Shown here piece after piece: positions 1 through 10,335 of a stretch of 64,000 bases of DNA. Below the pieces are notes generated by a model. The model saw only the letters and a list, made by a program, of their open reading frames with translations, did not search any database and was not told the DNA's origin. The stretch's first letter is position 1, and each line of letters begins with the position of its first letter. Origin of the DNA: Musa acuminata AAA Group (Eukaryota > Streptophyta > Magnoliopsida > Zingiberales > Musaceae); assembly GCF_036884655.1 (NCBI RefSeq), contig NC_088345.1, positions 29,040,001-29,104,000 of the forward strand, in the 5' to 3' direction. A program made the position numbers and the translations under genes.

Positions 1-7
1 AAGAGAA

Positions 8-959
8 ATAGCTCTTTTCGACTTTCAAGAGGGTCACTCTCTCATTCGTCCTCCCATGTTCAATGTGATGGACTACACATATTAGAAAACTCGAATGAGA
101 GTTTTCTTACTTTCGTTGAATCTCGATTTATGGAATATAATCAAATTTGGTTTTCGAAGGTCTTCTCTTCTAATAAACCATTGGAATGATTTAGAGAAGA
201 AGACTTTTTCTTTAAATGCAAAGGCTTTGAATACCTTATTTTACGTCTTAGACAAAAATGAATTCAATTGGGTTTTTACTTATGAAATGACTTTTGATAT
301 TTGGCACATTCATGAAACCACACACGAAGGCACTAGTAGAGTAAAAGTTTCGAAGATTAATCTTTTAATGCATGACTTCGAATTATTTTATGAAACCAAG
401 CGAAACCATTGGTGATATATACACCCGTTTTACGGATGTTGCCAATGGTTTAAAAGCACTTGGTAAAAGTTTTTCATATTTTAAACTTATAAACAAAATT
501 TTATGTTCTCTTAATAAGAACTGAGATTCAAAAGTAACTGTCATACTATAGGCAAAAGACTTAAACAAGTTTTCATTCGAAGAACTTATCGGGTCTTTAA
601 TGACCTACGAAATGACCAATGTAGCATAAAATGAACTTAAGGACAACCTTCTAAAGAATAGGAAGGATTTCGAACTTAGAACAATTAAAGACTACTCGAG
701 CATAAGCTGAAGTGATGGTGAACTTGAACTCCTCACTGTGAAATTTAAAAAGTTCATGAAACAAAAATTAAAGAACTAAAAGAACGCAACTGCTTATTAT
801 GAATGCAAGAAGAGGGAAGCACTTTGGAATGAATCAAGCTCATCCAATGACGAGAAGCAAACTAATAAAGACGAAATGATGAACTTCGCCTTAACAGCTC
901 TCGACGATGAGGTAAATGACTCACCCGAAACCCCCTTAATTTATTTTGAAATTATTTGA
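8..959 (+). pseudogene. Sirevirus-type gag, remodelled C terminus, broken (Sir-1)
   Basis: This is the capsid protein gene of a Ty1/copia element of the Sirevirus lineage. It follows the Gag at 35684-37267 block by block: DLWN, LDKNEFN, FDIWH, THEGTSRVK, LKALGKSF and SLMTYEMT appear in the same order. The position of the start codon (8-10) reads ATA. An in-frame TAG lies at 83-85, the frame shifts near 390, and several more stops follow, so it is dead. The zinc knuckle seen in the sister Gag (CYECKKPGHYKSDC) is absent; near 790-830 the sequence goes from YYECKK straight to an acidic, serine-rich tail. The tail ends in IYFEII and a TGA at 957-959, matching the tails at 45311 and 48471. No protease or pol follows. 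Assignment to Gag is secure; the non-autonomous interpretation is inference. Confidence 0.85.
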
Positions 960-3372
960 TGTATTTCATATGTTGTTTTTAAATTACTTTATAAAATATA
1001 AAAAATAAATAAATAAAAGGGATCATGTTTTTCTTTTTCTAGCTAATTTTAAAAATGATAATAAAAATTGCATGTTTTATGATAAGGGAACAAAAAGTTA
1101 GATTTAAATCTAATAATCCTATGTATGTTTTCAAGAAAAAAATAATGTGTATCTAAATTGATGATTTCCGATTGTAATTAAAAATGCTTCATGTTTAATG
1201 AAATCATGCTTGATGATTTAGTGATGCATAATAATGTAATGAAAATATTAAATGTTTCGATACTATGATTGATGATTTTATTCTGTGCATGATATTTTGA
1301 AGTTATACATGATTATTTTTGTGATTTATTGAACTTATTGAGTTTTGTGATAAATCTTACACTTTCATTTTCAACAATGATATATGTTTTGATTTGACAA
1401 AAAGGACAAGGGCATGCATATATGAAATCAATCACTTAAATTAAAACAACTAAAAAGAGGAAAACATTTTTCTTGAAATTTTTTTTCCCTATCTTATCAA
1501 TTTTTTAAAAGAGATTAATGATTCTATTCTTGAACTATTAAAGTGACTTTGTTAATTTGACGAATTTAATGAGTTGAAAATAAATCATGATTTTTTTATT
1601 GATTTCTCGGAATTTATAACATAAGATTACCGTTGAAGATCATTGACCATTAATCTCGTAAGATTTATTATTTACTAAAAAATAGATTTATCAAGATGAA
1701 TCATTTATGAATTGATCTTTCTTGATCTTTCATCTCTTATGTCATGATTTTCATATAATTACCTTTGTATTTATGTGATGCTTAGAGCATTGATGGAAGA
1801 AAAAATAAATTGTAACATTAAAAATTCTTCCTTCTTGTTTATAATAAAAAAGGGGAGAAATAAAATTGCTAGCATCTCAAGAGATTGATAAATCAACTTA
1901 TGTTATTTTGAATCTCTTGAAAATGATTTTGATGATTTGATAAACTGAATTTCAATGATTTTTATTCAAATCATGATCTTGATCTCTTGGAATTACTTGA
2001 GATTTTTTTCTTAATCAAGATATCTTCTTTTTACCCCTACAATTTTTCTTGGTATTTTATTTAAAGAAGATATTTACTATATGAATCATGTTTTTTGGTA
2101 TTTACATGATAGGATGTAATGTAATTTGAAATTTAGATACCATCATGATTTGAAATACTATGATTTATTGCTAAAATGATGTATTATGAATGCTTGAGTA
2201 TCACGTATGATATGATGATTGATTTATTTTTAGTATCATGCATAGAGTAAGGATGATATTTAAAGTTTTGAAATTGTGCATGTTGGAAATTGAAACTATA
2301 ATAATGCACAAACATATTGAAATAAGATTGATACTTTAGCTTTGTCATGACGTGAAGATTGATAAAAAGAGAAGAATTATAACATTGTATTCTTCCCTTC
2401 TATTTGACAATGACATAGGGGGAGAAAATTTTGCTAGCTTGCATACTTCAAGAAGAAGCAAAAAGCTTGCTCATCTCAAAAGATGCAAAAATTTTGTCAA
2501 CTTTCATACGTGTAAAATTTGCTAGCTCACAAATTGTAAGGAGAAAAATTTGCTTGCTTGCTTGCATATCTAAAGAGAAGCAAAAATTACAAATGTACAT
2601 ATCGCAAAAAAGAGGCAAAACTTATTAGTTTGCTAATCACAAAAGCAAGAAATGCTATCTTGCAATCTCAAGCAAAAGTTCTAGCTGGCCTTTCTCAAGA
2701 AACAAAACTTGCAACTTACACATTGCAAAAGGAAGCAAGAATCGCTAGCTTGCACACTTCAACAAGAAAGCTATCTTCAATTTGCTTTCGAAATATTGCT
2801 ATCTTACACTTTCTAAAATGATAAAAAAAATTTTTTGCTAGCTTGTATGTTGTAAACTTGCTATCTTACTACCTTGCATATCTGAAACATGATAGCTTGC
2901 ATATTCTAAAACTATGTAAAACTTACTAAATTTGCTAGCTTGCAAATTGCATGGAGAAAGAATTGCTAGAAACACAAAAATGCTAGCTTGCACATTTCAA
3001 GTGGATGCAACAACTTGCTATCTTGCATATATCATAAGGTGTAAAAATTTTGCAAAGAAAATTACTAGCTTGCATGATGATAAAACTTGACATTATGTTA
3101 TAATGATTTGAAACTATTAGCTTGCAAAAATTGGATAGTTGCACTTCTCCTTTTTGTTGATGACAAAGAGGGAGAAGTTATGTTGATGATCATGCATAGA
3201 ATGATGTATTGAAAATTTGATTATGCATTATTTTATGTTGCTTGGACTCATAACGATTTCATGATGAAATATTGCTTTGACTTGAATTTAGTTTGAATTT
3301 AAGGTTTTATTAATTTACCATATTGATAGGGGGAGTTTAGTTTAAACTCCATCATCTATTGGTTGTCATCAT
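960..3372 (+). other. AT-rich 3' noncoding region of Sir-1
   Basis: There is no coding homology in this 2.4 kb stretch between gag and the polypurine tract. It is very A/T rich with many TGATTTTGATGA-like phrases. Purine boxes resembling the polypurine tract recur near 1848, 2416, 3166 and 3325. From about 2420 to 3140 it holds degenerate repeats of TTGCTAGCTTGCA with AAGAAGCAAAA. The part near 1340-1440 matches 48790-48910 of Sir-6, including GCATGC followed by TATATGAAATCAATCACTTAA, so the two noncoding regions are homologous. Short ORFs here have no recognisable content. Confidence 0.75.
2420..3140 (+). repeat. degenerate TTGCTAGCTTGCA repeats
   Basis: TTGCTAGCTTGCA-like words recur every 30-60 bases (for example near 2432, 2742, 2836, 2931, 2980 and 3062), often beside AAGAAGCAAAA. 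The array is too diverged to define a clean unit. It sits only in the extended noncoding region of the gag-only element; a related CTAGC-rich area occurs in Sir-5 near 42830-42930 and 43340-43400. Confidence 0.55.
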
Positions 3373-3387
3373 AAAAAATGGGGAGAC
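3373..3387 (+). other. polypurine tract of Sir-1
   Basis: A/G run AAAAAATGGGGAGAC directly abuts the LTR start at 3388. It equals the reverse-complement box beside the minus-strand LTRs at 5404, 42428 and 60555. It would prime plus-strand DNA synthesis. Confidence 0.8.
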
Positions 3388-4041
3388 TATTGAATCTTGA
3401 ATTTTTATGATGAAATCAATTGATGAGTTTGTGATCTAATCTGCATTTTGAGTGATGTAGGACTAATTTCGATCAAGGAGAGAAAAAATGATTAAAGTAG
3501 GAGGATTCAAATGTTGGGCCGAAGCGAACATGTCAAAAGATTGGATGTCGGGTTGGAGGATCGGTCAACGTGTTGGCAAAAGGCTTCGTGCTATGAATTC
3601 AGGCATCGGGCCAAAGGAACAAACATTACGTCAAGGAAATCGGAGTTGCGGAGGTCTATTAGCCAATTGGCCAATAGGCCGCAAGAGAGGACGATGCACC
3701 AAAAAATCAAACGAAGCATCGAACAAATGACATGATCAGACAACGTTTGTTGAGTTTTGTAATAATTGTCTAGATCGAAGTAGGTTTTAGGTCTAATTGA
3801 GTCGGTATTAGGGTGAAACAATACCAACTCAATTAGGGGCCAATTAAGCCTAAATTTGGAGTGATTTGGGCTCATTGGGAGGCCCATTCAATGACCCAAA
3901 TGTTGGGCCAGGTAGTGGCACTACCAGAATTGGTTGTAGAACCGCCTATGAGTTGGAAAACTCAAAAAACCCGATCTCTAAGGCTGTCAAGTGGTGGTAC
4001 TGCTAGACGCAGTCTCCCAGGTGGTAGTACTGCTAGACAAG
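3388..4041 (+). repeat. 3' LTR of Sir-1, upstream part
   Basis: The LTR begins TATTGAATCTTG, a form of the family start TGTTGAATCTCG with the terminal TG changed to TA. It contains the U3 region with CGTCGGG-type repeats and the first GGCGGTxxxACCGCC-type blocks (near 3915 and 3990). It is cut at 4041 by insertion of Sir-2 and resumes at 27152; together the halves make about 1.3 kb. The 5 bases ACAAG at 4037-4041 are repeated at 27147-27151. Confidence 0.85.
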
Positions 4042-5403
4042 TGTTAGGATCAAGAGCACTAAGATGAGGGGGGGGGGGGGTTTGGTGGGGGGTGAATTAG
4101 TGTAACAAAAAACTTTCGATTATTAAAATTACGTTCGTACGATGAAATCGTTTCTGATGTAAAACTATTTTCGGAAACTTAACTTGAAAGAGAGTTCGTA
4201 AAGGAGTGTAGCAAAAGTAATAAGGAAGTAAAGCACATATGGAGGTTTGCAGTAAGGTAAGCTGCAAGAAGAAATGCAAACTAGAGAGCACCGTAATTTT
4301 AGAGTGGTTCGGTCAATCTTGACCTACATCCACTTTTGGCTTCCTCCTCCGACGAGGTCACCAACTTCCACCAGAGGCCTTCCTTCAAAAGGTGAAGGCC
4401 AACCACCCTTTTATACTTTCACTCCTTTTGACGGGCTTAGAAGACAACCCTTAAAAACTTTTCTCTCCTCTCTTGAAAGATCAAAACTTGGAAGAAATGA
4501 GGAAGGAGAACTTCTAGCCTTTACAACACTTTTGAGCTCTAAAAATCACAGAGTAAGATTGGATTTTCGGTACCCTTTCATGCAGGAACGGGTGGGGTAT
4601 ATATAGGCCCCAAACTGGTTTGAATTTGGAACTCAAAAATATCTTTTCCCGGATTTCTGGGGTCTTGGCGGTACTACCTCCTGACTGGCGAGCTCTGGCG
4701 GTGCCACCGCCTGACAGGGGCGGTTGCACTGCCTAGTCTCACTCAGTGACTAAGCCCAGGCAGTGCCACCACTTGACTAGGGCGGTTGTACCGCCTAGTC
4801 TTGCTCAGAGATTGAGCCTAGGCGGTGCCACCACCTGACCTGGGCGGTGCCACTGCCAACCCTAGTGGTGCCAACGCCTAACAAGAATTCTAGTCCGAAT
4901 GGGTTGATCCATTCAGCCCAATTTGGGTATATCAAGGGTCCAATTACCCCCAAATTAAGTTAATGGGATCACCTCCCATTTCTAACTTAATCTACATGCT
5001 AACTATGATATTTCTTAAGACATTTACTGCAACTTGCTCCAGTGCGTCAATCGCTTTTTTCGACGAGCTTCCGGTGAACTTCCGACGAACATCCGACAAA
5101 TCTTCGGCGATGCTCTGGTGGACTTCTGGCAAACTCCTGGACTTGTGACGATCCACTTGACTAGTTCCGATGAGCTTCTTTGGCAAGCTCCTGGACTTCT
5201 CGAATTTGTTCCTGCAAAACCTCTGACAATCGTCCGGACTTCCGTCGAACTCTCGAACCCCCAACGTGATCTTAGTCTTAACTCTGGTGCAATTCCTGCT
5301 GTATGTCTTACTTCCATCGCAGTTAATCCTGCACACTTATCTTAACATATTGATTAGATAACAAATGACAATTGACTTCATCATCAAAATCCGAGATTCA
5401 ACA
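4042..5403 (-). repeat. 3' LTR of Sir-2
   Basis: This is a complete 1362-base Sirevirus LTR. Read on the minus strand it starts TGTTGAATCTCGG, carries an array of GGA/CGTCGG sub-repeats (5050-5260), then GGCGGTGCCACCGCC-type palindromes (about 4670-4890), a TATA box (4598-4605), transcribed R/U5, a poly-C/poly-G tract (4068-4080) and the end GATCCTAACA. Confidence 0.9.
4598..4605 (-). promoter_or_regulatory. TATA box of Sir-2 3' LTR
   Basis: TATATATA sits in GGGGTATATATAGGCCCC, with the GC palindrome array immediately upstream in transcription sense. The same block occurs in the 5' LTR at 16653-16660. Confidence 0.7.
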
Positions 5404-5418
5404 ATCTCCCCCTTTTTG
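5404..5418 (-). other. polypurine tract of Sir-2
   Basis: The plus strand reads ATCTCCCCCTTTTTG directly after the LTR end, the complement of a CAAAAAGGGGGAGAT tract. Similar purine boxes recur farther in, at about 5453 and 6030. Confidence 0.85.
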
Positions 5419-6414
5419 ATGATGACAATCAATTGATAATGGAGTTAACCTTAACTCCCCCTATCTATATGCCATACTTGAGATAAGTCATTCTTGAATT
5501 CAAAGCCTTTGAATTCAAGAGATATATTGATAAGTTAAGATTATTTATCCTTATCAATACTCTCATCATGATTCCTATCATGATATATTTCTTTGAAAAT
5601 TATGTCAAGGCTTGACATCCATTTTCAGGTTTTACATTTCAAATGTGAAAGATAGCAATCGTAGCAATTCATCATATGGTAAGATATCAATATGTAAAAC
5701 TGCGATGTAAGTTCTTAATATCTTAACATAATACAAATGTTTCAAGTGTTTAGCAATCATAGCGTTTCATCACATGACAAGATATCAATTTATAGAATTG
5801 CGATGTATGCTCTAGATATTTTAACATAGTGCAAATATGGCAATAACATAGTAATTCTATCACCAATTTTATCATATATTTCAATGCAAGCTTTTGATAC
5901 CTTAACATAATTCAAATTTAAATATGGCACTCGTAGCATCAATTTATATAGCATTAAATTCAAATATGGCACTCATAGCATCAATTTATATATTTCTCAT
6001 TCAAATATGGCACTCATAGTATCAATTCATATATTTCTCCCCCTTTATCATCAACAAAAAGGAGAACAATATTAGCAAATTTTAACTAGGTTTACGTCAT
6101 TTTTCAATAATGAGTGATAGGACACCAATTATACAAACATTTCAAGGAAAACATGACATGGAGATGACTTTCATTACTTCTTCCTCTTTATTTGTTATTA
6201 TTTTTTTGCATGAAAGAGGAAAGCTATTTGTGAGCTTACTCGAATAAAGTTAAAATTGATAAGATATTAAAGCACGTTTTATTTTTACAAGAATCAAGAT
6301 ATGTGTGTGAATCAAATTCTTGCACATAAAACTATTTCTCAAGAGATATAAGAAGGAATCGTCGAATCCATTTCTCAAAAGATATTTTTCACATGATAAG
6401 TCTATGAAAGATGC
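5419..6414 (-). other. 3' noncoding region of Sir-2, first part
   Basis: This AT-rich stretch lacks coding potential and lies between pol and the 3' LTR. It holds purine boxes at about 5453 (ACTCCCCCTATCT) and 6030 (CTCCCCCTTTATCATCAAC). Tandem copies of about 45 bases built on ATGGCACTCATAGCATCAAT lie at 5925-6035. It is interrupted at 6414 by Chr-1 and continues at 11723. The equivalent region of Sir-9 is 60569-61491. Confidence 0.75.
5925..6035 (-). repeat. tandem repeat of about 45 bases
   Basis: Three successive copies of AAATATGGCACTCATAGCAT plus ATCAATTTATAT-like flank are separated by short variable spacers. Looser relatives of the unit extend upstream to about 5640 (GATAGCAATCGTAGCAATTC). 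Confidence 0.6.
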
Positions 6415-6806
6415 TGTTAGGAATCTAGCTTGGAGAGTCCTAATTGAGAGGGACATTCATGTAAAACCTACCTAAGCCGGCCCCTATTAAAGAGGTGAAG
6501 AGGTCGGCTAGGGTTAGGAGGTTGTTTCTTAGAGAAGAATAAGGAGTTGTAAAGGAATAGGAGTCGAGTAGGAGTCCTATTAGGAGTTGGTTAGAAGTAG
6601 GAGTCTTGAGTAGGAGTCCTATTAGGAGTTAGGGTTTAATAGCCCTATAAATAGTCATGTATTCCTCCTCTTTTCACAAGCAATAGATGAATCTTTTCTG
6701 CAGCCTTTGAGTAGCAACTTGGAGGGAGGAACCCCTATAGAGTTCCAAGGAGGCCGATCCCCTAAAGAGATCAACCCCAAGTTTAGAATCTACAAGGGTT
6801 CTAACA
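6415..6806 (+). repeat. 5' LTR of Chr-1
   Basis: The LTR starts TGTTAGGAATC and ends GTTCTAACA. It contains short internal repeats of GAGTAGGAGTCCTATTAGGA (about 6555-6635) and a TATA box at 6646-6653. It aligns throughout with 11329-11722. Confidence 0.9.
6646..6653 (+). promoter_or_regulatory. TATA box of Chr-1 5' LTR
   Basis: TATAAATA lies in AGCCCTATAAATAGTCATG and is conserved at 11562-11569 in the 3' LTR. Confidence 0.65.
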
Positions 6807-6807
6807 C

Positions 6808-6821
6808 CTGTTATCAGAGAA
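6808..6821 (+). other. primer-binding site of Chr-1
   Basis: CTGTTATCAGAGAA, one base after the LTR, is a mutated match to the initiator-Met tRNA primer site core TGGTATCAGAGC used by the Sirevirus and Tek elements nearby. Confidence 0.6.
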
Positions 6822-8073
6822 GTGTTCTTGGCATCTCGCTGCCCTTCTACAGCCATCCATCAACCCTCCACAACCACCCAAAGCAATTCCCACAATTGCT
6901 TAAGAGATCGTTGCTAAATTCCGCCGTCATCTCCACCACCACGGATCATCCTTTGATCTCCCTGTGAATTGCAATAGGTTTTGGTTTTCTTCCTTACTAC
7001 TGCTGCAATTTAGTTATCCTTATTTGAAAATCCCAAAAAAATTATTCCTATATTTCTGCATAAACTTTTCGTCATAAAATTTTCAACTCTACGATGAAAG
7101 ATACTGGTTTTCTTCCTTATAGCACCGTCTGTTTGATTTTGCTACTGTGTTTTTCCTATCCAAATCTTTACAAAATTTTTATGACATCTTTGAAATTTCC
7201 TAACAGAAGATTTCCTTTGGTTTTGTCAATAAATTCTTAATATAAACTATTGATATTTTACGTCTAATCTGCTATATTTGAAAATCTATACTGTAAAATT
7301 TCAGCCGCATAACACTATTTGTTTGATCTTAATACTATGTTGTTTCTATCCAAATCTTTACGAAATTTTTATGATAGCTTTGACACTTCCTAACAGTGGA
7401 ATTCTCTTTGGTTTCATAAAAAAATTCTCAATATAAACCACTGATCTTTTACATCCAATCTACTATACTTAAAAATATGTGCTACAGAAAATTTCAACCG
7501 CATATTATTGCCTTAACCCATCTATTTACAATCTTTTTTGAAAGAAATTTCTTATATACTTCATAGATCATCTTGGCTTCCATCTGAGATTGATCTATTA
7601 AGAAATTCATCTCTAAAAACGATTTTGTGTTGCTGCAAATTTTCGTCGTAACCCGCTGAAATTTTTCGACAAGAATTCTGCAATCGCAACTTGCACCAAT
7701 TTTCTTGCTGTTATACTATCGAAATTTTCTTGATTAAATTAGATATCCTTGCTTTCATATAAACTATGATTTTGATATCAATTCCCTCCTCAATTCTCTC
7801 AAGTTTTTGGTGGAAATTACATCGAGAAACTGTTGTTTCTTCGACGATAATTCTACTCTTTCAAGACAGCACATACTTGCTGCAACTTCCACTTATTTCT
7901 ATCAAACCTTTGCTACCATCTACCATAGATCCAAAACTTTCATCTATAGCCCTAAAACTTCACCAAACCACACCCTCAAACTGCACCCAAAATAGCCACA
8001 AAACAAGCCTAAACCGTAGCCTACATCCACCAATCTACCAACCCTTTCGACCATCATCTCTCTCAACCAATAC
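6822..8073 (+). other. leader of Chr-1
   Basis: This noncoding leader lies between primer-binding site and gag. Two passages (about 7120-7290 and 7310-7480) repeat the phrases GTTTGATTTT, CTATCCAAATCTTTACAAAAT, TTTTATGACATC and CTAACAG, so it contains a diverged internal duplication of about 190 bases. I see no gene in it. Confidence 0.6.
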
Positions 8074-9114
8074 ATGCCTTTAATCCGACAACAAAAGAGA
8101 GATCTTAACATCATAGATTTGGCGGCATATACTATGGCATCTGAGGAGGTAATCAATGCTAAATTCGAAGCCTTCGAGGCACGAATGGAGGATAAGATTC
8201 GGATGCTCTTTACCGAACCCAGATTGGGCCGACCACTAAGCCTGAAGAAATCACATCAAGGAGAGAGCTTTGCCCAATCACACCAAGCCCAAAGATATGA
8301 CTTCCAAGAGAGGGGAAGCTCTATGACCAACCCCAACTATCCATGTATGAGAGTGGACTTCCCTAGATGGGAAGAAGGAGACCCGATTGGTTGGATCTCG
8401 CGCGTAGAGCGATATTTTCGGTACCATAAAAATGCGGATGCATCTATGGTGAAAATTGCAGCTATACATCTTAAATGGGATTCTATATAGTATTTTGACT
8501 AGTTTGAACATACTTATGGAGTCCTTTCATGGTGACAATTCAAAGAAGGACTACTGATCCGCTTCAAACCAACCGATTACGAGAATATTGACGGACAACT
8601 AGCAAAGACCTGACATACCATTCAGGAGTACCAAACCAGGTTTGAAAGGTTATCTAATCAAACTCATGATTGGTCTTAAAAACAACTATTGAGGACCTTC
8701 ATTGAGAGCTTGAAGTCGGAGATCTGAGGAGAAGTTAAAGCGCGACAACCATATATGCTTATGGCAGCCATCTCTTTCGCACGACATCAAGAGGAGCAAT
8801 TGAACCATGAAGCTCAAAGGACTAGGGTCACTCCTCAACCAGTAATATTGAAGCCCTCAGCCCCCCCTACTATCGACCAAGTCCCTACACCAAAAAGGTT
8901 AACAAGAGAAGAGCTTCGGGAGCGATATGCGAAGGGGTTATGTTAGCATTGTGGTGAGTCGTGGAGCCGTGAGCATCGCTATAGTAAAGGGAGACTTCTT
9001 ATGATTGAACCAATAGAAGAAGAGGTCATTGAACATCCAGAAGAGAGCCTTGAACATGAAGAAGAAGATACAGAAGAAGAGTCACAATCGACAGAAGTTA
9101 TGGTACATACACTA
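8074..9114 (+). pseudogene. chromovirus gag (Chr-1)
   Basis: The capsid region reads VDFPRWEEGDPIGWISRVERYF, typical of the gypsy retrotransposon Gag domain, in a frame open at 8074-8490 and stopped soon after. A second segment (8755-8946) leads into a zinc-knuckle remnant near 8940-8985 in which CxHC and a later HR are visible; an internal TAG and a Tyr in place of the last Cys break it. An acidic stretch follows (8998-9090, EEE-rich) before the protease. Frame breaks at 8489 and elsewhere leave no intact Gag. Confidence 0.8.
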
Positions 9115-9135
9115 GCCGACTACTCAAACCCGTAA

Positions 9136-9447
9136 ATGATGAAAGTCGGAGGCCTTCTCAAACAACAACCGATCACTGTTCTCATCGACACGGGCAGTAT
9201 TAATAACTTTCTAAATAGTAAGGTTACTATCCAGATGGCCTTACCTATCGAGAATTGTAACAGGTTTGACGTTAAGGTCGTCGATGGATGGATTTTGAAG
9301 TATGATCGTAGGCGCCCGCAAGTGAAACTATTGCTGATCATGAGGCCTTACCAAGAGATAATTACATATTTCTTCCTTCTCCCTCTTGATGATCATGAGG
9401 CCATGCTCAAAATTAAATGGTTGACAATATTAGGTTATATTTCTTAA
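9136..9447 (+). pseudogene. aspartic protease domain (Chr-1)
   Basis: The segment includes ITVLIDTGSINNF, with the catalytic D-T-G triad intact, followed by a flap-like region and ending LKIKWLTILG, the usual protease end of gypsy Pol. It is isolated from gag by a stop at 9133-9135 and from reverse transcriptase by a stop at 9445-9447, so it is part of a broken polyprotein. Confidence 0.8.
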
Positions 9448-9465
9448 AATTTTATGTAACTAATT

Positions 9466-10335
9466 ATGAAATTTTACAATAAGGAGAAACAGGTGATACT
9501 GAATGGGAAACATGGGGGCGACGTAATGACGATTTGCACACAACAAATGAAAAAGGTTTTGCATAAAGCATGCAGCGGCTTTTTGGTACAATTTGAGCAG
9601 CAAACTAAGGGAGAGCCAATAGAATTTGAAGATCCAAACCTACTTCATTTGCTTGCTGAATTTTCAGATATATTTGACGAACCGCACAACCTATCTCTTA
9701 CCTGTCGGCATGATCATTATATAACGATTATTTCAAGCAAACATCCAATAAATACTTGGCCATATCAGTATCTACATCTCTAGAAGGATGAAATAGAAAG
9801 GATTGTAAAGGAGATGCTCGAAACAGGAGTTATTCGGCCAAGTTGCAACCTCTACTCTTCATCGGTGCTACTTGTACGCAAGAAGGACGAAACATGGCGA
9901 ATATGCGTTGATTACCGAGCTCTCAATGGCATAACCATCAAGGACAAATACTTTATTCTAATAGCAGATGAATTGCTAGATGAAAGGGAGCACAAATCTT
10001 CACAAAGCTGGACCTTTGATCCGGGTATCATCAAATACGAGTGTACAAAGAAGACATACCAAAAACCACCTTTTGAACACAACAACCACTACAAATTTTT
10101 GCTTTCTTCAACAGAAGGTGGAATATCTTGGGAATATCATATCAGAGGAAGGTGTGGCAGTGGACCCTTTCAAAATTGGAGCAATGCAAAACTGGCTGAC
10201 CCCGAGAAACATAAAATTGCTATATGGGTTTCTGGGTTTAATAGGCTACTACCTCAAGTTCGTGAAAAACTATGGAAAGATCAGTTTACCACTTACTTCC
10301 TTACTGGAAAAAGATGTCTTCCAATGATTGGATAG
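9466..10335 (+). pseudogene. reverse transcriptase, active-site region deleted (Chr-1)
   Basis: The N-terminal half is clear: HPINTWPYQY, then VIRPS, SSVLLVRKKDETWRICVDYRALN and ITIKDKY, standard gypsy RT motifs. After a frameshift near 9975 the reading continues with [13 protein letters not shown] and the thumb phrases [39 protein letters not shown]. Between NHYKF (about 10095) and the thumb the palm segment with the YxDD catalytic pair is missing. A stop also lies at 9781-9783. The enzyme cannot be active. Confidence 0.85.

Noticed and set aside
2431..2821. Overlapping ORFs of 65 and 87 codons
   Set aside because: They arise from the TTGCTAGCTTGCA repeats in noncoding DNA and show no family motif.
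4274..4606. 110-codon ORF, repeated at 16329-16661
   Set aside because: It lies in the transcribed part of the Sir-2 LTRs in antisense; the two copies are the LTR pair, not a conserved protein.
7766..8083. 105-codon ORF upstream of the Chr-1 gag
   Set aside because: It lies in the leader, lacks motifs and overlaps the gag start in another frame.
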